DNA of 10,805 nucleotides from Candidatus Woesearchaeota archaeon. GTDB lineage: Archaea > Nanobdellota > Nanobdellia > Woesearchaeales > PXDW01. Positions 1 through 5,091 of the stretch are shown in pieces. Both the position numbers and the translations under genes were made by a program. The stretch's first letter is position 1; each line of letters begins with the position of its first letter. The stretch is from contig PXDW01000014.1 in assembly GCA_003564925.1 (NCBI GenBank), forward strand, positions 1-10,805, in the 5' to 3' direction. The notes under the pieces are model-generated. The model did not search any database and had not been told where the DNA came from. It saw only the letters and a list, made by a program, of their open reading frames with translations.

Positions 1-326
1 ATAAAAAAGATAAGGATAGATGTTGCAATCCCAAAAATCAAAGAAACTAGCCTTACATTAAAGTCGCTCTGCCCGAAAAGAAGAAAGAAAGACATCATAT
101 AATGAAAAAGATAAGCTCTTCCGTATAAAGCTCCGGAATCAAAGACAGGAGCTCCTTTTGAATAAACATTCCTTGCTGCCAAAGCTGATATGGATTCATC
201 AAGCCATAAAGACTTTTCTCCCAAGCCGTATATTCTTATAAATGAGCCGTAAAGGATAAGCAGTAGAAAAATGCCTATTAAAAGGGCTTTTTTATGCTTC
301 TTAAGAAATTTTTTTATATTGGGCAT
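1..326 (-). CDS. GT-C membrane glycosyltransferase (PMT/ArnT-like), N-terminal part, cut by window edge
   Basis: About 108 residues are visible from an ATG at 326; the rest lies beyond base 1. Seen: a lysine-rich N-terminus (MPNIKKFLKKHKK), a hydrophobic segment at about residues 14-33, then SLWLDES at residues 39-45, and later a NVRLVSLIFG-like stretch leading into a second membrane segment. Known: a membrane helix followed by an extracytoplasmic loop with an LWxDE motif is typical of GT-C enzymes of the PMT_2/GT39/ArnT group. These use lipid-phosphate-linked sugars at the outer face of the membrane, and the Asp of this motif is catalytic. Inferred: a role in protein or lipid glycosylation; the acceptor cannot be told. 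It starts 24 bp after the nucleotidyltransferase gene on the same strand. It could be read through from that cassette or use its own TATA-like element at 353-362. Confidence 0.8.
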   Translation of the reverse strand, partial: MPNIKKFLKKHKKALLIGIFLLLILYGSFIRIYGLGEKSLWLDESISALAARNVYSKGAPVFDSGALYGRAYLFHYMMSFFLLFGQSDFNVRLVSLIFGIATSILIFF

Positions 327-350
327 TACCTGTAAAAGGGTATTTTTTTG

Positions 351-863
351 CTATTTAAATATTTCTCTGAAATGCCTCTTGAGAATTATATCAAAGTTAT
401 AATCATAATCATTAGTATTCCCGGCAAATGATTCCCTTACTTCTTTATATCTTTCTTCCAATTCTTCCTTTTTAATCTCACTCAACTTAATTATAGAAGC
501 AATATCCTCCTCATCTCTTGCATTATATCTTGCAGCTTTCGTTACTATAATATCAATTAAAGATAATGCCCTTAAATCAATGTTTTTAAAGTTAGTTTTT
601 ATTTTAGAAGATTTTTTTACATAATCATCCGGGAGCTGCTCTGAAAATATATATCCATCAAGAAATAAATCAACTCTAAATTTTTTATCAAATTTAAAAA
701 ATTCCTTATCCTTGCTTTCAATGCAAAAATCAATATCTATTGTAGAGGATTTCAATCCTAAAAGAGTCAAAGCTGTGCCTCCTACCGCTACAAGAACTAA
801 TTTTCTATTTAATCTTTTGTCAATCTCTGATAGCCAATTTATTAAATCATCCTTTGTAATCAT
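351..863 (-). CDS. Nucleotidyltransferase-fold protein (DUF6036-like), probable toxin-like member of a two-gene cassette
   Basis: The 170-aa protein shows the pol-beta/minimal nucleotidyltransferase signature: VGGTAL at residues 27-32, TIDIDF at 41-46 giving the metal-binding pair D43 and D45, and VDLF at 64-67 giving D65 as a plausible third carboxylate. Known: this GG-x(n)-DxD layout marks NTase-fold enzymes, including DUF6036 and AbiEii-type toxins and MNT antitoxins, which transfer nucleotides to RNA or protein targets. The C-terminal half is helical and charged. All three acidic residues are present, so it may be active. It overlaps the upstream 223-aa gene by 4 bp (ATGA), which implies translational coupling; a GAGG lies about 10 nt before the start. 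Inferred: the enzyme of a toxin-antitoxin or abortive-infection pair. A housekeeping role is possible because related archaeal NTases are poorly characterised. Confidence 0.75.
   Translation of the reverse strand: MITKDDLINWLSEIDKRLNRKLVLVAVGGTALTLLGLKSSTIDIDFCIESKDKEFFKFDKKFRVDLFLDGYIFSEQLPDDYVKKSSKIKTNFKNIDLRALSLIDIIVTKAARYNARDEEDIASIIKLSEIKKEELEERYKEVRESFAGNTNDYDYNFDIILKRHFREIFK
353..362 (-). promoter_or_regulatory. Candidate TATA box for the GT-C gene
   Basis: On the minus strand the sequence reads ATATTTAAATAG, centred about 30 bp upstream of the ATG at 326. It would place the transcript start a few bases before the start codon. It overlaps the last codons of the nucleotidyltransferase gene, so base composition alone could produce it. 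Confidence 0.4.
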
Positions 864-1531
864 AAGCTTGCCTCAGCTATTTTAATAAAATCCTCATCAT
901 AGAACCTACCGAGAAGATTCCAATTTTTTATTCTTTTCGGGCTCGTATCGATCAAAAAGGCATCATAATCATCATCCTTTTTTCCTGCAAGATTCTTAAT
1001 ATTTTTTTCCTTGTTTTTTTTAAAGTATTCTAGCAAATCATATAAATCTTTTTTTATATTGAAAATATTTCCCAGGAACAATGTTATTTCTAAAAGGTAT
1101 CCTAACTGGCTGCATATATTATATTTAAATCCCAGCTCTGCTAACTTGAATTTGTCTATCTTATTCTTAAGCAATAATATAGGGATTGCCTCTATAAACC
1201 TTGGTTTTGGGTTTTTAATTATAATTAATGCAATTAAGTCTTCCAAAATAAGGTGTTCCTGCTTCTTAATCTTCTTCAGAGTTAAAATATCATAACCATA
1301 TCTTGAAAGATTAAAAATTAGCTTTTTATCCGAAGAAACATTGAGGCTTTTAATCTTTTCAAAAATATTTTTTTCAGTAACTATCTTAGCAGCTAATAGT
1401 TTAGGCCTTATTGATCTTGAAAGGTAATTCCTCTCTGTTTGCTTTAGTTTCTTTCCTTCTAATCTCTTTTGTATTGTATCTATTTCAACCTTGCCAAATA
1501 TATACCTCATATAATCAGTTCCTAGTAACAT
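860..1531 (-). CDS. Unrecognised 223-aa basic protein, partner of the nucleotidyltransferase
   Basis: I do not recognise a named family. The protein is Lys/Ile/Leu-rich and mostly helical in appearance. Its N-terminal third (residues ~14-65) could be a helical DNA- or RNA-binding region, with a TERNYLSRSIRPKLLAAK segment. The C-terminal third has a KKNKEKN patch and ends in a DTSPKRIKNWNLLGRFYDED segment. No RxxxxxH HEPN motif is present, so it is not a standard HEPN-MNT pair. It is transcribed first and its stop overlaps the NTase start. Start choice: the ATG at 1531 lies about 25 bp from the TATA centre, fitting a leaderless transcript; an alternative ATG seven codons later (1510) fits less well. 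Inferred: by position it may be the antitoxin or regulator of the cassette, as AbiEi is for AbiEii. Confidence 0.6.
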   Translation of the reverse strand: MLLGTDYMRYIFGKVEIDTIQKRLEGKKLKQTERNYLSRSIRPKLLAAKIVTEKNIFEKIKSLNVSSDKKLIFNLSRYGYDILTLKKIKKQEHLILEDLIALIIIKNPKPRFIEAIPILLLKNKIDKFKLAELGFKYNICSQLGYLLEITLFLGNIFNIKKDLYDLLEYFKKNKEKNIKNLAGKKDDDYDAFLIDTSPKRIKNWNLLGRFYDEDFIKIAEASL

Positions 1532-1549
1532 AACCTTTATTTAGATTAC

Positions 1550-1562
1550 ATTATATATAAAT
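1550..1562 (-). promoter_or_regulatory. TATA box of the 223-aa/NTase cassette
   Basis: On the minus strand the sequence reads TTTATATATAATG, centred about 25 bp before the ATG at 1531. This is the spacing expected for a leaderless archaeal transcript. Confidence 0.6.
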
Positions 1563-1572
1563 ATTTCTATTT

Positions 1573-1590
1573 TTGTACTTATTCGTACAA
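1573..1590. promoter_or_regulatory. Inverted repeat TTGTAC-N6-GTACAA, candidate operator
   Basis: Perfect 6-bp arms at 1573-1578 and 1585-1590 are separated by 6 bp. A related half-site, TTGTAT, follows at 1594-1599. The element lies about 10 bp upstream of the cassette TATA box, next to the expected BRE. A dimeric regulator could bind here, possibly the cassette's own product; this is inference. Confidence 0.45.
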
Positions 1591-1624
1591 TTTTTGTATA
1601 AAAATTAAAAATATCTATTGATTA

Positions 1625-1662
1625 GTCTCAGTTTTATCTCATAATGTCTCATTTTTGTCTCA
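1625..1662 (+). repeat. TCTCA array, copy 1 (38 bp)
   Basis: Four TCTCA units start at 1626, 1637, 1647 and 1658, i.e. spaced 11, 10 and 11 bp, about one helical turn. The 38-bp block recurs at 1710-1747 with 36 of 38 positions identical; the differences are T to C at positions 9 and 11 of the block. A TATA-like ATATATTAAA follows at once (1662-1671). The array lies in the divergent region between the NTase cassette and the HTH gene. Confidence 0.7.
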
Positions 1663-1709
1663 TATATTAAAAAGACACCCCCTTATTTCCTATGGAAAAA
1701 TTAAAAAAA

Positions 1710-1747
1710 GTCTCAGTCTCATCTCATAATGTCTCATTTTTGTCTCA
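1710..1747 (+). repeat. TCTCA array, copy 2 (38 bp), abutting the HTH-gene promoter
   Basis: TCTCA units start at 1711, 1722, 1732 and 1743, the same 11-10-11 phasing as copy 1, with an extra unit at 1717. The array ends about 10 bp before the TATA box at 1757-1766, directly upstream of the expected BRE. Same-face direct repeats next to a core promoter suggest cooperative binding of a regulator; the adjacent HTH protein is the obvious candidate. An ATG at 1729 inside this repeat opens in frame with the HTH gene but is not a credible start. Confidence 0.7.
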
Positions 1748-1756
1748 AAAACAAAA

Positions 1757-1766
1757 GATATATAAA
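1757..1766 (+). promoter_or_regulatory. TATA box of the coiled-coil/HTH gene
   Basis: ATATATAAAC is centred about 27 bp before the ATG at 1789. This fits a leaderless transcript and decides the start codon: the longer in-frame reading from 1729 would begin upstream of the TATA box. Confidence 0.7.
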
Positions 1767-1788
1767 CCATCTATATTTACAAAAAAAC

Positions 1789-2148
1789 ATGTCAGGGGTG
1801 AGCATAGAAGAGCTGAAAGATGTCTTTAGGGATTACTTCGGCCAAATAAAAGAGGATATTGATTCTATTAAAAAAGAAAATCTTGAGCTTAAAAAAAGGG
1901 TTATAGAGCTTGAATCAGTAAAAAAGGACAAGCTAAAAGAAGAGTTCCTAAGAAAATTTGAAAGAAAGAAAAGGGAGATAATAAAGCAAAAGATTCTTGA
2001 GCTATCGCAGCAAGGGTTTTCCATACCGGAAATAAAGGATATAATAGTTGATAGAGAAAACTACTGCTCAAAGGCAACATTCTACAGGTATATAGAAAAG
2101 CTTGGAACTATAAAGGTAAACAATAAGATATTAATAAAGAAAGATTAA
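1789..2148 (+). CDS. Small coiled-coil plus helix-turn-helix protein, probable DNA-binding regulator
   Basis: From the ATG at 1789 the product is 119 aa, beginning MSGVSIEELKDVF. Residues ~5-60 form a charged heptad-like helix (DIDSIKKENLELKKRVIELE and onward), likely a dimerising coiled coil. Residues ~62-105 look like a helix-turn-helix: a KQKILELSQQGFSIPEIKDI helix-turn-helix start followed by CSKATFYRYIEKLG as a recognition-helix-like segment, similar in style to resolvase/transposase HTH units. No catalytic domain is present, so it is not a recombinase. I do not recognise a specific family. It is preceded by two phased TCTCA arrays, which points to autoregulation or an iteron-like nucleoprotein role (inference). 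The stop is followed directly by the TATA-like element of the zinc-ribbon gene. Confidence 0.7.
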   Translation: MSGVSIEELKDVFRDYFGQIKEDIDSIKKENLELKKRVIELESVKKDKLKEEFLRKFERKKREIIKQKILELSQQGFSIPEIKDIIVDRENYCSKATFYRYIEKLGTIKVNNKILIKKD

Positions 2149-2156
2149 TATATTCT
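2147..2156 (+). promoter_or_regulatory. Candidate TATA box for the 41-aa zinc-ribbon gene
   Basis: AATATATTCT-type sequence overlaps the stop codon of the HTH gene and is centred about 23-24 bp before the ATG at 2174. This is slightly close for a leaderless start. Read-through from the HTH gene is the alternative. Confidence 0.35.
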
Positions 2157-2173
2157 TAAAACATATTATTAGT

Positions 2174-2299
2174 ATGCAGTCATACAATCCTGAAATGCTA
2201 TGCCCGAATTGTAGTTCTGACATGCTGAAATTCTATGCTGATGGGACATTCATCTGTGTTATATGCGGATACACAAACAGAAGGCAGCAAGAATTTTAA
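2174..2299 (+). CDS. Tiny zinc-ribbon protein (41 aa)
   Basis: The open frame begins MQSYNPEMLCPNCSSDMLK and ends RRQQEF. Two knuckles are seen, CPNC at residues 10-13 and CVIC at 28-31, followed by GYT. A C-x2-C...C-x2-C pair with a short beta-rich linker (KFYADGTFI) is the classic rubredoxin-like zinc ribbon. Such mini-proteins in archaea often accompany transcription or translation machinery, but no specific role can be given. The gene lies 25 bp after the HTH gene on the same strand. Its TAA interlocks with the stop of the convergent AdoMet-decarboxylase-like gene through a shared TTAA (4-bp overlap). The four well-placed cysteines in such a short frame make a chance ORF unlikely. Confidence 0.75.
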   Translation: MQSYNPEMLCPNCSSDMLKFYADGTFICVICGYTNRRQQEF

Positions 2300-2787
2300 T
2301 AATCATCATCAAGAAATTCTGGCTTTATTTCTATATCCCTATAATGATTGTAATGTTCAAAACAGACCTTTCTTCCTCCCCATACCTTAACAGCTTTTCT
2401 TGTGCAGCCAGGCTCCTCGCACTGTATGAAATCCTCCTGCTGGCTTGATATGTCAATAGCTTTTATTGAGCCTATATCCAGATCAAAATAATGCATAATA
2501 AAATCCCTTATCTCGCTACCATTAAGCTCATTATAAGAATATATTGATATCATTGCTTCTTTGTTGGTCGGAAAAGTATGCAGAACAATATGGGACGAGC
2601 CAGTAATCATAAATGCTGTAACCCCTTCTATGTCCTGCCTTCTGTTTATAACAACAGGGCCATGCAATATCCTTGAATCGGTTATGCTGGCCATCCTCCT
2701 TAAAAACCAGTCTAAAGCATAATCGTCCTTGAATCTTGCGGATTCAGCGTTCCAGGCATCAAATCTTGTGTGGTATTTCATTATCAT
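2296..2787 (-). CDS. S-adenosylmethionine decarboxylase (SpeD)-like protein with altered active site and C-terminal zinc motif
   Basis: The 163-aa protein matches the short prokaryotic AdoMetDC fold around SSHIVLHTFP (residues 64-73), the counterpart of the family's ESHIxxHTxPE motif, where the chain self-cleaves before Ser to form the pyruvoyl cofactor. S65 (pyruvoyl Ser) and H70 are kept. The Glu before the Ser is S64, the Ser eight residues earlier is T57, and the catalytic Cys expected 20 residues after the pyruvoyl Ser is Y85. Residues 123-145 add C-x4-C-x13-C-x2-H, a likely zinc site not typical of SpeD. No spermidine-synthase gene is nearby. Processing and decarboxylation of AdoMet are therefore doubtful; a changed substrate or a non-enzymatic role is possible (inference). 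Start: ATG at 2787, but the ATG at 2781 (MKYHTRF) lies about 25 bp from the TATA centre and may be the true leaderless start. Confidence 0.7.
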   Translation of the reverse strand: MIMKYHTRFDAWNAESARFKDDYALDWFLRRMASITDSRILHGPVVINRRQDIEGVTAFMITGSSHIVLHTFPTNKEAMISIYSYNELNGSEIRDFIMHYFDLDIGSIKAIDISSQQEDFIQCEEPGCTRKAVKVWGGRKVCFEHYNHYRDIEIKPEFLDDDY

Positions 2788-2800
2788 ACTGCTAACTATG

Positions 2801-2810
2801 TTAATATAAT
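2801..2810 (-). promoter_or_regulatory. Candidate TATA box for the SpeD-like gene
   Basis: On the minus strand the sequence reads ATTATATTAA, centred about 25 bp before the ATG at 2781 and about 19 bp before the ATG at 2787. The spacing favours the inner start. Confidence 0.45.
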
Positions 2811-2845
2811 CTAAACCCCCATATAGATTGGTATAATGTTTTGAG

Positions 2846-2857
2846 AATATATAAATT
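2846..2857 (+). promoter_or_regulatory. Candidate TATA box for cbf5
   Basis: AATATATAAATT is the best TATA match upstream of the ATG at 2908 and would give a leader of about 30 nt. A second AT-rich element, TTTATTAAAAAC at about 2880-2890, lies 24 bp before the ATG and would give a leaderless start. The sequence alone does not decide between them. Confidence 0.45.
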
Positions 2858-2907
2858 TTTTTGAAAAAAACAATAATTATTTATTAAAAACAATTTTTTA
2901 GGAATAT

Positions 2908-3891
2908 ATGAAACTTCCTTTTGAAAATATAAAGAGAGAATTAATTATTAAGAAAGAGTCAGAAACAGACTATAGTTTTGGGCTTAAGCCTGAAGAAAGG
3001 CTTTCAAAGGACATTATAGATTATGGGGTTATAAATATTGACAAGCCTTCCGGGCCGACATCCCACCAGGTTTCTGAATATCTTCAAAGGATTCTTGATA
3101 TAAAAAAGGCAGGCCACTCAGGAACCTTAGACCCTAAAGTTACAGGGGTTCTGCCTATAGCTTTAGGAAGGGCAACGAGAGTTGTTGAGTATTTATTAAA
3201 GGCGGGAAAAGAATACATAGCAGTAATGCACCTTCATAAGGAAGCCGATGAAAAAGAGATTAAAAAAATATTTAAGGAGCTTGAAGGAAAGATAACACAG
3301 CTTCCGCCTGTAAAAAGCTCTGTCAAAAGGCAAGAGAGAAAAAGAACTATATATTATACAGAAATACTTGAGATAGACAAACAGGACATTCTGTTTAAAA
3401 TAGGCTGCGAGGCCGGGACCTATATCAGAAAATATATACATGATTTCGGGCAAAAAATAGGGACGGGTGCACATATGGCAGAGCTAAGAAGGACAAAAGC
3501 AGGGCCTTTTGATGAATCAGACTTATTCACGCTTCAGGATGTTGCTGATGCAATGCATTACTATAAAAAAGGGGATGATACTTTTATAAGAAAGGTTATA
3601 CAGCCTGTTGAAAATGCAGTAAGGCACCTTCCGAAAATATCTGTTCTTGACAGTGCGGTAAACAGCATATGCCACGGGGTTGACTTAAAAGCTCCTGGGA
3701 TAAGCATGCTCGAAACAGGAATAAAAATAGATGATGATGTTGCTTTATTCACTTTAAAAAATGAGCTTATTGCAATAGGAAAAGCCTGCTTTGATTCTGA
3801 AACAATAAAAAAGCTAGAAAAGGGCGTAGTAATAAATGTCAAAAAAGTTTTTATGGAGCCGGGAATCTACCCTAAAACTAGTCAACAGTAA
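2908..3891 (+). CDS. cbf5: Archaeal Cbf5/TruB-family RNA pseudouridine synthase
   Basis: The 327-aa length is normal for archaeal Cbf5. The catalytic centre is seen as HSGTLDPKVTGVLPIALGRAT at about residues 70-90, with D75 as the nucleophilic Asp. GVINIDKPSGPTSHQV (40-55) precedes it, and GTYIRKYIHDFG and GAHMAELRRTKAGPF are the later TruB-family blocks. From about residue 240 a PUA domain follows (HGVDLKAPGI, then EPGIYPK at the end). Known: Cbf5 isomerises uridine to pseudouridine in rRNA as the enzyme of H/ACA ribonucleoproteins with Nop10, Gar1 and L7Ae, and can also make tRNA psi55. The PUA domain and N-terminal extension separate it from bacterial TruB. The last 14 bp overlap the convergent DUF357 gene. 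None of its RNP partner genes is in the window. Confidence 0.95.
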   Translation: MKLPFENIKRELIIKKESETDYSFGLKPEERLSKDIIDYGVINIDKPSGPTSHQVSEYLQRILDIKKAGHSGTLDPKVTGVLPIALGRATRVVEYLLKAGKEYIAVMHLHKEADEKEIKKIFKELEGKITQLPPVKSSVKRQERKRTIYYTEILEIDKQDILFKIGCEAGTYIRKYIHDFGQKIGTGAHMAELRRTKAGPFDESDLFTLQDVADAMHYYKKGDDTFIRKVIQPVENAVRHLPKISVLDSAVNSICHGVDLKAPGISMLETGIKIDDDVALFTLKNELIAIGKACFDSETIKKLEKGVVINVKKVFMEPGIYPKTSQQ

Positions 3892-4168
3892 AAAGCCTTG
3901 AGTCTTTAACCTTAAAAAATCCTGCTCTTGCTCCCGCATCCAGCCACCCATGCGCATAATTCAGGCAGGCAAAGGCATTTACATAATTGCCGTCTTTTTT
4001 GAAATAAGAAGCATCATCATAATATCTCTGAGCCATATCAAGAAAATCCTCTGCTCTCTCAATTTCTTTTTTGTTAAGGGCCTTTTTTGCCTTTTCAAGA
4101 GCCTCTCCTGTTATCTTAAAATACATTTCAAGCCTGGCATCGCATATGAAATTAGCTTTTTTTGGCAT
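3878..4168 (-). CDS. DUF357 family protein (96 aa)
   Basis: The small helical protein carries the archaeal DUF357 pattern: YFKITGEALEKAKKAL near the N-terminus, then AEDFLDMAQRYYDDASYF, and the signature ALNYAHGWLDAGAR-like stretch (seen as CLNYAHGWLDAGARAGFF) near the C-terminus. Known: DUF357 is a short, archaea-specific family of helical proteins without an established function, usually encoded as single genes near informational genes. The start at 4168 lies about 26 bp from the shared TATA element at 4188-4199, so the mRNA is probably leaderless. The 3' end overlaps the end of cbf5 tail to tail by 14 bp, so the two transcripts must be antisense to each other there. Confidence 0.85.
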   Translation of the reverse strand: MPKKANFICDARLEMYFKITGEALEKAKKALNKKEIERAEDFLDMAQRYYDDASYFKKDGNYVNAFACLNYAHGWLDAGARAGFFKVKDSRLFTVD

Positions 4169-4187
4169 AAGTATAAATGAAAAGAAT

Positions 4188-4199
4188 AATTATATAAAT
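4188..4199. promoter_or_regulatory. Shared bidirectional TATA element between DUF357 and DUF1385 genes
   Basis: ATTATATAAAT reads as a TATA box on the plus strand, and TTTATATAAT on the minus strand. It is centred about 26 bp from the DUF357 ATG (4168) and about 28 bp from the DUF1385 ATG at 4222. The two start codons are only 53 bp apart, leaving no room for two separate promoters with normal spacing. Confidence 0.6.
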
Positions 4200-4221
4200 G
4201 TATTGGAATTTAGAATACAAG

Positions 4222-5091
4222 ATGAAAAAGCTTAAAGTTGGAGGGCAGGCTGTAATCAACGGGGTTATGATGCGCTCCCCAAATTACTACAGCATCTCAA
4301 TAAGAAAAAAGAAAGGGATAAAAACTATCCATAAGAAACTGCCTAAGCCAAAAAAGATATTCAAGGTTCCTTTTATAAGAGGAGTTTATAACCTTGTAGA
4401 TATGCTTAAGATAGGCATGAAAGCCTTGAACTATTCTGCTGAAGAGGCTGCTGAAAAAGAGGACGATATAAAGGCCTACCATCTTGTCCTTATTACAATA
4501 TTCACATTTATTTTTGCTATGGGCATATTCAAATATCTGCCTTTGCTTATAGCAAGGATTTTTGAAAAGTCTTTTATCATTGTTGAGCAGAATTATATAA
4601 TATTCAATATAATAGACGGTATGAGCAAGATTGTCATATTTATACTCTACATTCTGCTGATATCGCTCATGAAAGACATAAAGGATGTTTTTAGATATCA
4701 TGGAGCTGAGCATAAAGTCATAAACTGCTATGAAGCGAAAAAAGAGCTTACAGCAAGCAACTGCAAAAAATTCTCAAGGTTCAACTTAAGATGCGGCACC
4801 TCTTTTATTGTGATTGTGCTGATAGTGAGCATATTTGTCTATGTTTTCATCCCTAAAGATTACTCATTTCTGGCAAAATTAGGTTTGAGGCTATTATTAC
4901 TTCCAGTAATAGCTTCTGTATCTTATGAGATATTAAAACTATTAGATAAATTTAAGTGCAGCAGGTTTGCAAAATTTCTTTCCTTGCCGGGTTTGCTTAT
5001 TCAAAGGCTGACATGTTATGAGCCAAAAAACAAACAAATAGAGGTTGCCATAGAATCCCTGAAAAAAGTTCTAAAGCTTGAGAAGTCATAA
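4222..5091 (+). CDS. DUF1385 (YqhQ-type) integral membrane protein
   Basis: From the ATG at 4222 the product is 289 aa and starts MKKLKVGGQAVINGVMMRSP, the diagnostic N-terminus of DUF1385/YqhQ proteins. Other family blocks are PFIRGVYNLVDM (50-61), FRYHGAEHKVINCYE (157-171), RCGTSF (190-195) and LPGLLIQRLTCYEP near the end. Membrane segments lie at about 86-112, 118-150, 195-212 and 217-235. Known: the family is widespread in bacteria, its biochemical role is not established, and the conserved HGAEHK and CGTSF motifs suggest a metal- or ligand-binding site at the membrane. An ATG at 4198 is in frame, but it overlaps the TATA element and precedes the conserved N-terminus, so 4222 is preferred. 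The 3' end overlaps the next, convergent gene by 6 bp. An archaeal copy may reflect an old transfer from bacteria (inference). Confidence 0.88.
   Translation: MKKLKVGGQAVINGVMMRSPNYYSISIRKKKGIKTIHKKLPKPKKIFKVPFIRGVYNLVDMLKIGMKALNYSAEEAAEKEDDIKAYHLVLITIFTFIFAMGIFKYLPLLIARIFEKSFIIVEQNYIIFNIIDGMSKIVIFILYILLISLMKDIKDVFRYHGAEHKVINCYEAKKELTASNCKKFSRFNLRCGTSFIVIVLIVSIFVYVFIPKDYSFLAKLGLRLLLLPVIASVSYEILKLLDKFKCSRFAKFLSLPGLLIQRLTCYEPKNKQIEVAIESLKKVLKLEKS

Noticed and set aside
860..1531. HEPN toxin partner of the nucleotidyltransferase
   Set aside because: No RxxxxxH motif is present in the 223-aa protein.
1625..1747. CRISPR array
   Set aside because: Only two copies with internal short-period structure, one spacer of about 47 bp, and no cas genes nearby.
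1729..1788. Twenty-residue N-terminal extension of the HTH protein starting inside TCTCA array copy 2
   Set aside because: It begins upstream of a well-placed TATA box and is encoded by the repeat itself; the ATG at 1789 fits the promoter spacing.
1532..1788. tRNA or C/D-box RNA in the largest intergenic region
   Set aside because: No cloverleaf arms, GTTC loop or paired C/D boxes were seen by eye; the content is promoters, an inverted repeat and the TCTCA arrays.
4198..4221. Upstream ATG for the DUF1385 protein
   Set aside because: It abuts the TATA element, and the conserved family N-terminus starts at the next in-frame ATG, 4222.
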